Below, piece by piece: positions 1 through 17,698 of a stretch of DNA of 64,000 bases. How positions within the stretch are numbered: the stretch's first letter is position 1; every line of letters starts with the position of its first letter. The position numbers were made by a program, and so were the translations under genes. Below the pieces are notes generated by a model. The model saw only the letters and a list, made by a program, of their open reading frames with translations, searched no databases and had not been told where the DNA came from. The DNA comes from Paralichthys olivaceus (lineage: Eukaryota > Chordata > Actinopteri > Pleuronectiformes > Paralichthyidae): assembly GCF_024713975.1 (NCBI RefSeq), contig NC_091107.1, positions 13,567,501 through 13,631,500 of the forward strand, written 5' to 3'.

Positions 1-6050
<6,050 letters not shown>

Positions 6051-6290
6051 CTCTCAGCTCTGGACCTTGACCTCCATTCGCTTGCTGGTGTCCATGGGTT
6101 GGACGCTGCACCCTCGCAGCGCTCTTTAAACAGACGGACACTTCAGCACTTAGTCCTGACTTACACTATCCATGCAAGATTCAGCACCCTTTTGTATGAT
6201 GAAGTTTGAACACTGTATTAAATATATTTTGTTTTAATGTTTGTTTTTAAAATGTCACCCAGAAATGCCGCTGCAAAGATCCGACACAAA

Positions 6291-6296
6291 AATAAA
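6291..6296 (+). terminator. u2surp poly(A) signal
   Basis: A canonical AATAAA lies about 240 bp after the u2surp stop and is followed by a GT-rich stretch (GTGTGTGTGTCTGG), as expected of a downstream cleavage element. The 3' UTR would run from 6051 to about 6315. Confidence 0.8.
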
Positions 6297-6428
6297 TCAC
6301 TCTTGGTGATGAAATGTGTGTGTGTGTCTGGAGGACATGATTTATAGGGCCAGGTATCAAATTCTTATTCTACTGAATTGATTTTCAAGGTTACACAAAA
6401 AGCTTAACCAGCATTTTCTGTGTGGATT

Positions 6429-6434
6429 TTTATT
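6429..6434 (-). terminator. wdr44 poly(A) signal candidate
   Basis: On the minus strand this is AATAAA (TTTATT on the plus strand). It lies about 870 bp past the wdr44 stop at 7304 and would give a 3' UTR of roughly 0.9 kb. Convergent u2surp would end about 130 bp away. No better minus-strand signal was noticed between 6435 and 7303, though this was an eye scan. Confidence 0.55.
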
Positions 6435-7303
6435 GAGGAAATTAATAGAGCATAATTTGGTGTTTACAAAAGCAGTAAGTAAGCAATGTTACATAGTAAA
6501 TTTACAGTATTTTATATCATGAAATGTGCTTTCATTGGTCAAAGAAATGTATCAAAAGTACTTCAGAGCCAGTACTCGCTGAAAAAACCTATGATACCCA
6601 GCCCTGATCATTTGTAATCGTGTACAGTTTTCCTGTATCAAATACTGTATTTACTGTGATTCGCTGAAATGTTTCTTAGAGAGCTTCAATTTTGAAAAGC
6701 GATCTAGATTTCTTAGGCACAAATAGTTTGTAAATGACATTTCAAACCACTTTGTTCTTAAAGACAAATGGTTACATCTGTTCACACAAGACGCATTAAA
6801 ATCTGGAACGGACATTAGGACAGTGTCTTGCACTTGTTAGGAGTTAATTTCTCTGAAATGTGGAAGCAAAACAGACTAGTAAGGTGCCCATACTATTACA
6901 AATAGCTTTCTAGCTACACTTAGTCTCCATACAGCTCTAACTACACATCTGAGCAGGTTTCGGTTCTGCTCAAACCACACAAACAGTTGGCATTGCAGGC
7001 CCATTCTCCTTTTTCTTAATGCCAAAACCATTCACAGTTGCTTGGTATTAAAAAATAAAAAACAGAAATGTGACAGGGAAACACAACATGTTCTGCTTTG
7101 TAGAGTCAATTTCTTCCACCCGTTCCCTCATCTTCCATTTAAGGGTCCCTGATATCCTGAAAATGCTGAGACTTCTGTCTCAGAGCAATAACTCTTAGGT
7201 AGTTGGGTGACGATTGATGACTCCAGTTGGGCTGAACCGCATCTGTAGGACCAGTGTTCACAAGACAGGCTTGAACGTGAAGAGGTGTCACCCTCTGAGT
7301 TGC

Positions 7304-10300
7304 TCAGTACTTTTTGACATTGATGAAAACCTTGATAGCTCCAGTGAAGTCGGCAGAGAGAAGAACCTCTGTGTGGTCTGTCTTGAGGGCTCCTGCAAAG
7401 GGCAGTACAGTGTTATAGCACTGAAATGACAGTCCTGTCACGTAATGTGCACAAGAAAGAATTTGAGTGAACGTACCTGAGGGTATTGTTTCTGAATCCT
7501 CGGAGTCCAGGCTCTTACACTCTGCTTCTGGTTTCTCTGCCACAGTTTCTTGTGGAACAATAAGGCCTGGGTGGGGTGCAAAGATGGCGGAGGTGACCAC
7601 TGCATTGTGTGCTGAAAGAAAATGTAAAGGCGATGCAGTAATTAGACAGGAAGTTGTATTTAAATGCTATTTGTGATTCAACACTTATCACAGTTACCTT
7701 TAATCCCTTCCCAGAAGTCATTGCGGTCTCGTCGTACAGATGTGAACTTGCTCAGGTCGTGGTAAGTGCTCCAGATGTACACGTACTTATCCTCTGAGCC
7801 ACTGACAATGAAGGAGTAGTCATGGCTGTAGGAAGACGGTCACACAATCATTTTTTGCATAAACGGTATAATTCAACATGTCCAAGTGTTGCAAGAGCTG
7901 TTTTCAGACATGAACTCTGGAAAATGGTTCTGCATATTTTGCATTTCACATAAGAAGAACGCAGCAGGAGATTGTCCGAGTTAGATGGGTTCACAAAAAG
8001 AGGAAAAAGTCATTCAGGGGAAGGGCTGCATCTGGGTAGAGCGTGAAGGACATGACGTATAAATTGTCTGTTATCATCTCTTGAATCTCGTCTTTCCAAA
8101 TTGACATTTTGGTCAGTGTCTTCTTGTGTTTTTTCCACTTTCGCATCTGTCATGCTTTAGAAACGTCATCAACACATCCCATCGCTGTGAATGATTCCAA
8201 CATTTGCACTCTCACATACAGCCCCTCCAGAAAACTTTCAGGGCAATCTCTGGCGTTTCGTTCACGTCTGAAAGCACCTTTAGTGTCAATAATGCTAGTT
8301 CAAAATGCTGAAGCCAAAGTCATCCTCACCTGAAGCTGGCCTTGATCTGGCTGCTGCTGTTGACATAACCCTTGTATTTCATGGACAGAGACAAGTCCCT
8401 CAGGTCATAAAGGCGAATGCGGGAATCATTTGAGGTCACCAAAATCTGTAAATGAAAAACAGGAGATGTGTCTGAAAATAAATCGCTCTGATATACTTCA
8501 TTACATCAGTCATCCTGTAGATGTATGCGTAGTGGAAATGTTACCTTATTCTCTCCAGGTAGAGGTTCGATGCCGGTGATTTTACGTCCAACTTTGTTCC
8601 TGCCTCTGGTGGACCTCACGTGAATTTGAGTGTGGTATTTCAGTCGCTAAAGTTATATACAAACAGAAATATAGATTGGGTTTAACCTAGAATGAATACT
8701 GTCTGGACATCAACTGATAATAAATGTTGATGGCAGAAAAAGGGAGGTTGCTCTGGTTACCTCTGTGTCGTAGAAGATGCATCGGCCGTCATAGGTGCCA
8801 ATTACAGCATACTTGCCATTTTGGCAGAAGTTGGCAGCAGTAATGAGACGTGTTTGGCCGTCCACCTCGTTCCAAAGCGCCACCTTCTTGTCAGGAATGT
8901 TCCAGAGCCGTAGCTTCCCATCCAGAGAGCCGCTTAAAAAGTACCTGTCATCCTGAGAAACAAGGAAAAAGTGTTACTATAAATGCAGTCGGATAAAAGT
9001 CTGATTTGTGCGGAGACAAGTAATGCAAGGTGAGTAAACTTACTCTGGGATGAAAAGCAATGGCTGTGACAAAATCAATGTGCTGAAAGCAGCAGAGACA
9101 CTCTCTCCTGGATATGTGCCATAGTCTGACAGTTTTATCCATGGAAGAGGAGAGCAGGAAAAAGTTCTAGACAAAAATAGAAAATTTCTTATGAGATAAA
9201 ACTCACTCACTGCCGTGTAATTGTCTAAAATATGTGAAGAGCAGGGACAAAAGGGAGAAGACAGGACAATAAGACCATCACCTTAGACCAGGACAAGTCC
9301 AACAGGTCAGCTGTATGACCCTTGTACTTGCAGAAGGGGACTTGACGGAAAGGGGCGTTTCTGTCTTCTGTGTCTGGATCTTCTGGAACACAACTTGCCT
9401 ACGAAGAGTAAAATCTATTATGAGCCATAAGATTGTTAAATATAGCAATGATCACACTATAAGAAATTTATTCTGGAGAGCCCCATGAATCAAAAGTCAT
9501 TAATGTCACTCACCCCAGGATCAGTGTCAGATTTAGAGGAGCATAAACTTTCCTGAGACGGAGAAGGTGAAACGCGACCTGGGGGAGCACAAACAAAAAG
9601 AAAATGACTACAGCTAAAGCCGAGTTTCTGAATTAAAAGAATCACTCATCTAAGCTGCTGATGAGGCTACCTTCAGTGTTGTACTTTAATCTCATGTTAT
9701 TGAAGTAGTCAAAGGCACTCTTCAAGACCCAGATGCGAACCACGTTGTCTTGGCCTGCAGTAGCCAGCAGCCTCCCACAGTGAGAGAACTTCATCGTCCA
9801 AACAGCACCCTGAGAATGAGACAAATATACTGTAGAACATCCGTGCACATCTCAATTAAACATAAGAAAAAAAAATCTAACTGAGCTCCTCTCACCATGT
9901 GCTCTCCACTCAGGTCCTGCACGACCTTAATCTGATCGAAATCAAAAGGACCCTTGAAGCTGTGCGCTGCCTTGAACTTGGCGGGCCTGGTGTACGGCAT
10001 GCCCTCATCGTCACTGGATGACGGATCGTCCTGATCGGTGTGAAACACTGAGCCAACCGAACACAAAATTCAGAACTGAGATTATCAAAATTTGCACAGC
10101 AGCAGAGCCATTAATATTTAATGAGCATGTACTGGCTTTTAAAAAAAATGTGGAAGCTCAGACAGATGAATTTAGCAGGTGCTCTGTGGGGGCAGGTACA
10201 TTTACAATTATATTTTATCACACTACACGGATGGATACATTTGCAGTACTTAAATGTCTTCAAAAACAGCTTTAAATTGCTGTGTTCTTTTACCTTCATC

Positions 10301-13300
10301 ACGCACACTTTTGACTTTGTTGACTGCCTTCTCTCCATATTCCTCGGCCAGATGCTTGGCTTTCTTTACAGACTTGCCCAGGAACTTTTTAAACTGGGTT
10401 CTGTGTATAAAAATGGTATGAACAGTATATAAGTACCATTAGATACTGTAATGTGAAGGAGAACAAATAAATTCCCAGCAATAGGATAAAAGAAGTAACT
10501 AATCCTTACGTTTTCTGTTTCAGTTTCCCTCCATCTGTGTCTGTCAGTGGAGCCTGAGACTTGTCATCATCATCTGACTGTGCTGCATCGTTCCTGTTAG
10601 GAAAAAATATCACAGATCAGCTTCCTCCCGAAAATATAACATTTCTTTTGATGTAAAGTCATGAAAAAAAGTTTAACTGTAAGGGAAATGTTTTATACAT
10701 GTGCACACCATCCAAAGACAACAAGACTGCAGAGCTGGATTTGATGGTTTGTCTGGATGCACTATATTCTGTCCATGTTTGACTTTTAGTTGTGTACAGT
10801 GCGTTGTAGTACTACACAAACTGCTTGTTATTGTTACATTTGAAGTGTATTTGTCTTTTTCACCCATTTGTCTGATTGTAGAATACTTTTATTTTGATTT
10901 ATGAATTCATTTAAGTCTTCAAAATCCACGGGGTTTCTCACTTGACTGTTTATGTAAGGGACAGATAGCCCTGCCCCCCTCCACTGAGACAAATCAATTC
11001 AGCAGCGCATACAGAGAAAACATTCCCTTCTTACGTAATGTACTCCTTGGTCCTTCTCATGATGTGCAGAGTGAGAGGGTTAATTCCAGCAGGGAGTTTC
11101 TCTTCTGCCTGGATCAGAGGAATCTCTTCACCAGTGTCCAGATTCTTGATCATCACACTAGCCAGGATTTCCTATTTTAAGAAAACAAACATCTGGTGTG
11201 TGGAAGGTTGGGAGAAAGAACGTGCAAGAGGTTGAATTATGAAGAAACTCTGAGGGACTCTTACTTCATCTGTCAGTTCTCGACCAGAGTTGGAACGTGG
11301 ACGCTGAGGGCCTGGAGTTTGTCCTCCGCTCTGAGATGACCCCTGTTCGTCCTCATTTTCCTGAAAAAAATAATTGAATCAGTGGTGCAATAGATAAGGG
11401 AATTGTTACACCACCGCCAAAAACAGGTCCGGTCCGCAGCCTCACTCACCTGTGCCGTTACCACCTTGTCCCCACTGGTGGCACTGGCCAAATCCAAGGA
11501 ATGCTGCAGCTCTTTGGTTAAACTCCTCACAGTGCTGCTGGGAGAGACCAGGCCGGAGGGCTCCAAAGCGTCGCTGCTGACTGGACTGACCGTAGACACT
11601 GAGCAATGATCCAACAGAACATTCCATAATTCAAAACACAGTTTAGATTTAGGAAACACTTATCGACTTTTGTGTTGTTAATTATACTCTACCTTCCAGT
11701 CCACTTGGCCTGAGACTCTCTTGAGACTTCTTGGAGGGAAGAGTCTGCAACGATGGGGGAGGCGGTCTTGGCGGTGGACCTCCACTGGGAGGGGGTGGGC
11801 GTGAGGGAGGAGGCTTCTTGGTGCTGGCTACGATGTCTGGCTCTACAGTGAATTGACGTGGTGGTTTGCTAGGCCCAGAGGACTCAGAGTCAGCCGGCCT
11901 GTCTGTGAATGGTACCTGTTGTAGGATGTCTGCAGGTCTTTGCTCCTGCTCCCCCTCTGCAACCACAACAGCCCTGTATGACTGAGTCTGTCCTATAGTG
12001 CTGGTGATGTCTGGGGGCTGAACAAGTTCTTGTGACCCAGCTGATGGCGGTGGGATATCTGCGGGCTGAGGGGCAGGTATTGAGCACGCTCCGTTTGTAG
12101 TCGCACTTTCCTGTTGTTTCTCTTGCCTCTCGACAGGCTGAGGTTCGACAGCTGCCGCTGTTACCTCCACAGGGACTCCCTCAGCATTAATCTCTTCCTT
12201 TGACTCCGGCTCTGCCACTACATCAACATGTAGCTGATCTAATAGCTGAGCCACTTCACCCACCTCCCCAGCACTTCCCTTTTTACTCTCCTCGATGATG
12301 CTATCAATGATCTGTGAGGGAGAGAAAATAACAATTATTTATTTAACGATACAGAACCTGTGACGCAAGTTCCCACGTTTAACTCAAGTACAAAATAAAA
12401 ACGTTCCGTCTCTTTCTAAAACAGTTATCACAAAGTAAAAGAGCAAAAGTGACATCCACATAAGACCTGGATGGTATGGGAAAGGACATTTTTAAAACAG
12501 TCATAGTCTCAATGTGGGCTCAAACATACTATCTCACACTTCATACTAAATCTAAAAAAGGGGAATAAGACTTAACTGCAATATTTTTGACCTTTTGTCT
12601 TTTCATGTGATTCAAATATTGTCCTTTGGGGCAAAATAGAGAAACTCATTACCTGTAGGGAATCATCTTGTTGTGTCTCAGATGTGGCCGTGCCGCAGCT
12701 CGACTCTTTTGCACTGTTAAGTGATCTTTGTGAAAGCTGTTCAGAACAATGGAAAAACTATGTAACATACCACAAATGCACAAAGAACATTAGTGAGGTC
12801 ACATACCAGTTTTTAATTTACATTATAAGAAAAGAAAGAGAAAATTGTATTCAACTTAGCTAAATCTGTTTCACCCTATGGCTCACAAACGTTTCCAAAA
12901 ATATCACAAAAATCTATGTTTTCAGTTCTGTGAGCAAAGTTCATTCCTGGATCCATTCAAATATCAGTTCAGTTCTGTGTTACAGTTAGAAATATCTATC
13001 TGCCATCTCTCACAATTAGGGCTAATTTGAATTCCAGTTGTAACTGTCGGGAAAGGCAGGCAAAAGAGCTGATGATTAATTTGCATTTCATTTACATTTT
13101 GCTTGCAGTAAAGTAGCACGGGCTATACAATGAAGGAGGCAGGCGACATATTTTCACACAACATGCAATTTTAACACTAGATATCATTAAATTCTAAACA
13201 CTGCACCTTTAAGTTGAAGTCACTTAAGGTAAGTGCAACTACAAGGAGAACTAATGTAAACACTGCAGTCACCTCTAGCTAGTCAAACACTCAATGTTAT

Positions 13301-14632
13301 AACAGTGTATTGAAGTAGGGCTCAGTTCCATTGGTGCCTAAACCTGTAAAATCAAGGCACAAGTCTAATGCCCTTTTAATCTTTTTTTAAATAACAAAGA
13401 GCCAAGTACTAAACAAACACATTTTGCCAAATAACAAAGACTAACAAACACATATAACTAACAACAAAGTACCTTAATAGATTTGATTCCAAGAGAATTC
13501 TGGTCTGATAAAATGTAATTGAACTTCAACCCTTAACGTGAGGCCCCTACTGTTTATAATAATCATTCCAACAGCAAATCAGCACAACAGTATACTGTGT
13601 ACTGCCTTGTTTCAACAGAGCCTGGGTGTAGATAAACGTACCTTGGGTGAAGGAATGACAAACTTTGTAGGAGACCTAAAACACACACAAAGAGATAAGG
13701 TTAGCAAATGCAACAACAAAACAAATGGAAAAATAAATAAACACATTTATGGATCATTTCATGTGCCCTGCGTGAACCGGGCACTTCAAATGTGTGAACT
13801 CTACCTCTTTCAACACAAATGTATTTTAACTAAACTCTCTGGATGAGCGTGCAAACAAATACATAGATACAGTGTTCAAAAATGAAAGATGATTCATTCC
13901 TGTCATGTTAATTACATGATACAAGCTGGTCTCAAATCTTTTCTACCAGTTATTTCCCATAATGAAAGGCAGACAACACGATCCAACAGACAGTGTAGCA
14001 AATAAATCTTTTTTTGTTTTGTTTACATCAATCCATCATAAAGTGGTTGAATTTCCAAACATTACTTTCAACTGGGCAATCTGGACTTCAGTTCCCAGGC
14101 TCCCCCACACTGACAGCTAGTAAATATCTTGTTGGATAGAACACACAGTTGTTTTGAATGGAAACTGTCGAACTTCATCTTGGTTTCAGCTTTCAGGGAA
14201 ACCTGTTATCACTAACATACATCATTCTGTGCTGCCGAGATCTCAGGAATAACATCATGTGATGTGAATGTCAGGACGGACTCTCCCTGCTCTGTCAAAC
14301 AGCTGGTGACCTGAACATCTGTGTGGAGACCATACAGCACATTTCAATTGTTTTTAAAAATGACTGGCCACTTCTAACTAACTTGTCTTCAAAGCAACTT
14401 TACAGAGTTCACGTTTCCTTTGCTTTAATAGTATATTTGCTGATTGAACCAGTTAGCTGCAAATGCTAAGTTGGCTAGGCAACTTACAGCACACAGGATA
14501 AAACAAGCAGAAATCCCCTTTATAACATGATATTTTTTAAAAAGCGTGTCCTTACACTTTAGGAGATGGAGTAAAATTGACGTCCTCGGGAGCATCATAA
14601 AATTCCTCGGTGTCACTTGTATCTGACGCCAT
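7304..14632 (-). CDS. wdr44: WD repeat-containing protein 44 (Rab11-binding), complete
   Basis: Rab11 effector of endosome/recycling membranes; the family also tethers to the ER through VAP. Exons (minus strand): 14632-14556, 13675-13642, 12736-12653, 12311-11693, 11598-11450, 11360-11265, 11171-11035, 10593-10510, 10400-10294, 10047-9896, 9809-9671, 9578-9514, 9398-9282, 9166-9044, 8952-8761, 8646-8545, 8445-8330, 7825-7698, 7611-7477, 7392-7304. They sum to 2745 nt, or 914 residues (human 913). The start [17 protein letters not shown] has a strong Kozak context and contains a FFAT-like core, EFYDAPE (residues 10-16). A proline-rich stretch lies near residues 230-255, a region that binds GRAF-type SH3 domains in the mammalian protein. 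[20 protein letters not shown] and the [16 protein letters not shown] acidic segment precede WD40 repeats from about residue 505 ([73 protein letters not shown]). Confidence 0.96.
12845..13212 (-). repeat. TTAA-ended MITE-like element, family B, diverged copy
   Basis: Read on the minus strand, it starts at 13212 with TTAAAGGTGCAGTGTTTAG, then ATATCTAGTG and ATTGCATGTTG. This parallels the termini of the copies at 42319 and 56505. It lies in wdr44 intron 2. The other end (near 12850) shares a roughly 70-bp block with 17755-17825. The right edge is clear and the left edge is approximate. Confidence 0.5.
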
Positions 14633-14639
14633 GCTAACG

Positions 14640-15160
14640 TGAATTTAGCTCGCTAGCTACTCTAAGTTAGTCGCCAGGCAGCTGTCTACAAGCCTAACCT
14701 GCGAATAATCCGAGTGCTGCATACATGTGCGTGTCTCTCTATATACACTGACCACTTGATACTGACGTTATGATTTTAAACCACTTTCTATTCCAACGTC
14801 ACGCCATAACGTCTCAGTGGGAATGCTACGAGCAGCTAGGCTAACAAATGTAATCTGGTCGTAGGACTGGACGACTCCAACTGCTGATTAGCTTCGAGCG
14901 CTGCTCTGAATCCTTCTCATTCACAGCAAAGTATCCTCCATTTAAGTAGAGGCCAAAAAACGCCTTTGACAACACGGTGTGGTTGATGAGCTGTCAAGCT
15001 AACGGAGCCAGAGGAGGGCGTCATGAACACAACAGAGGAAAACACATCTGAACAGGAGGAGAGTCAAAGGGCGGGGCACGGGCGCTCTCTTCTTCTGCTT
15101 CACTCTGACTGCAGCTGCTGGAGGGTTTCCCGTCACGTCCGCCTCCTACTGCATTTATTG
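14640..15160 (-). promoter_or_regulatory. wdr44 promoter / 5' UTR region
   Basis: Sequence immediately upstream of the wdr44 start codon, with more CpG than its surroundings. It holds a GC box GGGCGGGGC at 15069-15077, a CRE-like TGACGT near 14763 and a TCACGTCC motif near 15133. No TATA box was recognised. The transcription start is not determined; the 5' UTR could extend anywhere from 14633 to about 15100. Confidence 0.5.
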
Positions 15161-15195
15161 AGTAACTGCAGACAAGGTGGATGAGGAGCCCATGG

Positions 15196-15440
15196 ATCGA
15201 TGGATGAATGGATAGATAGATAGATTGCAATAAATCAGATACAAATAATTAAAATAGCTCAAAATAGAATGATACACATAAAATGTGCTAAAGAGTGAAG
15301 ATACTCCCTATGTACATGATACACAATTAAGTATTAGAATACACAGTAAAGTACTAAATATAATAGAACAACGAATATGCCAATAAACAAGAGACTAAAT
15401 ACAAGAGATGACAAATATTAACAAGAGACAAGTGTGCAGA
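15196..15440. repeat. GATA-type short tandem repeat and AT-rich flank
   Basis: A degenerate GGATGGAT/GATAGATA tract at about 15200-15224 is followed by AT-rich sequence to 15440 with no gene signal. A short GATA tract beside ATTGCAATAAATCA resembles the tails of fish LINE-like fragments, but the match is too weak to name. Confidence 0.35.
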
Positions 15441-15519
15441 GTTGCAGTAGTTGTTTGCATTGTTTTCATTTTATTCGTTACATCCCTTATTCGCTGACGT
15501 TAACTTGTTAAATGGAAAG

Positions 15520-15705
15520 AACAAGAATGGCCGCATGAAGTTTCACATACTCAGAGATATCAGTCCTCTAAGTACACCTGATTGTCTCTTTCATCAAGAT
15601 CTGTGGGAAATTCCCCCCAAATGAGTTCTTCCTGGGCCCACACCCCACCATCCCACCTACTTTCAACAAGATTGGTTAGGTGGTTTTTGCTTTAATCCTA
15701 CTGAT
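15520..15705 (+). repeat. dispersed 'ACTAGAATGG' family, diverged copy 2
   Basis: Begins ACAAGAATGGCCGCATGAAG. It later has ATGAGTTCTTCCTGGGCCCA, CACCATCCCACCTACTTTC and GGTGGTTTTTGCTTTAATCC. The second half parallels 43190-43275 (GGGTTCCTCCTTGGCC, CCACCCTTCCACCAAGTTTC, GGTTTTTGCTAAATCC). Same strand, same order. Confidence 0.5.
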
Positions 15706-15904
15706 GAATATGGAAAACACAACCTCCTTAGAAGAGTTCCATAGAAGATCAAACTTATAACATGAACCCTATAGACCTCATATAAACTACAAGAGTAAAC
15801 AGTCAAATAAATCACAATGAGTTTGGGCCCCGGCAGAGCAGACGCTTGTTCCAGGCTCCACACGCTCCACAGAAACAGGACTCTGCTTCAGAGCCTCTTT
15901 ATTT

Positions 15905-16098
15905 AGTAACGGAAGTTTTGGGCCAATGGGAAAAGATTGCCATACTCTTGCACCAATGAGAAGTTCCCATGCTCCGGCTCCGCTAGTAAGCGACAACCGC
16001 ATTGGACAACAGCAGGAAGGAGGCTCCAGTCGTGTAAGTGGATTTGAGGGCTCGGAAAGAAAACAAGGACGCTGGTTAACGTTGTCTCGTTGTCGAAG
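15905..16098 (+). promoter_or_regulatory. klhl13 proximal promoter and probable noncoding exon 1
   Basis: An ETS-like ACGGAAGT lies at 15909-15916. Three CCAAT boxes follow: CCAAT at 15923-15927 and 15952-15956, and its complement ATTGG at 16001-16005. After these, a strong donor GTCGAAG|GTATGG at 16098/16099 could end a noncoding first exon. NF-Y/ETS TATA-less promoters are common for housekeeping genes. The region sits between wdr44 (minus) and klhl13 (plus), so it may serve either gene. Exon assignment is inference. Confidence 0.45.
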
Positions 16099-17645
16099 GT
16101 ATGGAATCTGGTTTTTAAAAGTTTACAGAGTCTATTTAAGATACACACACCGGTTAGAATACCGCATATAGCGCGTTAAGCTCAACAAACAGCAGGTTGA
16201 CTGTTGGTCACTGTCATTTTCTGATGGTGGCAAACCGACCAACCAGACTAACTATTAACCAACCCAACTAACTCATGTGAAGACCCCGCTGGTTAACACT
16301 CTTGTTGGTCAATATAACACAGCTATAGCATAGTGATACATACTATAACCAACTCGACAAGCTCACAGTCGACTGTCCTGATCTAATGTTACATCCAGCT
16401 AGCTAATGCCAACGTTAGAGGGGTTAGCTTAGCTAGTTAGCATTAGCCTGTTCCCAGTGGAGATGTAACTACAGTGTTGAGGCAACATGGCCAGAGAACC
16501 AGCAGTGCTCCGGGCTGACAGCGGTACATCTTGTGACAACGCATCTGTGTCGTCCTCCGGCTAACAAGAAGCAACATTAAACGATGGTAGCCCAAAGGCT
16601 TTGCTAGCAAAGTCAGCTTCCTCGCCGTGGACTTAGTTGTCTCCCAACATGTCGCAGTTAGCTCTTTAAAAGACAAACCTCTGCGACTTGTTGAGAGTGC
16701 GTGTGAGCTGGAGCAGTGAGCACAGTGAAGCTGTGAGCTCCATCAGTTCTGTGGGACTTGTGTCAGGCACAAAGTGGAGCAACAACGGACACAGCTGCGA
16801 CTTTTGAAGAAAGTTTACCTGTTACCATTCTTTAAAACAGAAAACACTCGAGATCCATGTTGGTACCTATTGTTTTGAACGCCATTTTAGCTGGAATATA
16901 AAATAACAGGAAGATTGTTCTGTCAAGTGACGCACGCTGAATATATTTTTAGCTTCCATTAGCCTAGTTCTGTGTAAAGCAACAAGTTATAGAAATATGA
17001 TGCAACTGTCACACTACAGCAGGAGCTTAGGGGCCAAGAAGTACCCACCCACTTTTATCAGTATGACAATATGCATCCAAAATGAGCAAGAAAATGATGT
17101 ATTCATATGATCCCACCCTTATAAGTAACATAGCTACAGGCAGTAAATATTAAAATGAAAAAATCTAAAGTCTTAAAACTTTGCTTACGTTTTTTTTCCT
17201 TAAATGACAGTAGGTGTTGCTGCTCATTGGTAACTAAGTTTCAGAAAATAGTTGTTGATATCTTTTGAAAATGTTAAAACTTTGTGGAACTGGACTGTTG
17301 CCTGTGACCTGCCGTACAATAATGATATTGTTGCACATGCATGTTGTGATTATAGAGCACCAGATTTACAAACTGTAGTAGCGTGGCCTATTTTAAATCG
17401 TAGGCAATACATTGTATCTAAAATAGTGTGGTGCACTGCAAACGAGGAAAAACAAATAGGTGAGTTCTTTAAAAGGTGCAGATGTGAGTCTAACTTACAA
17501 ATACTGAAAAACTACTTTGCTAGATATAACAGCAATATTTTGTTTATCTTGGCTGAAGAAAACTGAATGTTTCCTCAGCTGAATGTTTGTTTTATGGATG
17601 AAAGACTTGTTGAAAGTGCTATCTTTCTGTTTTTGAGGTGAGGGT

Positions 17646-17698
17646 ATGGAGCACCCTGTACACAGAGGGGAGACGATGCCCATCGGACCACATGACAG
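17646..17698 (+). CDS. klhl13: klhl13 alternative first coding exon A
   Basis: A pyrimidine-rich tract ends in AG at 17636-17637. ATG at 17646 has G at -3 and G at +4. The exon encodes 17 codons (MEHPVHRGE...) and ends CAT-GAC-AG before GTAATG at 17699. AG plus the A at 34661 makes Arg, leading into [12 protein letters not shown] human KLHL13 isoform as I remember it starts with a similar MDHLHRGE and also enters SLVEEED after an Arg, which supports the exon. The resulting protein is 640 residues. Confidence 0.8.

Noticed and set aside
17252..17566. 104-codon plus-strand open frame upstream of klhl13 exon A
   Set aside because: AT-rich, no recognisable motif, no transposase signature and no splice signals that would join it to klhl13.
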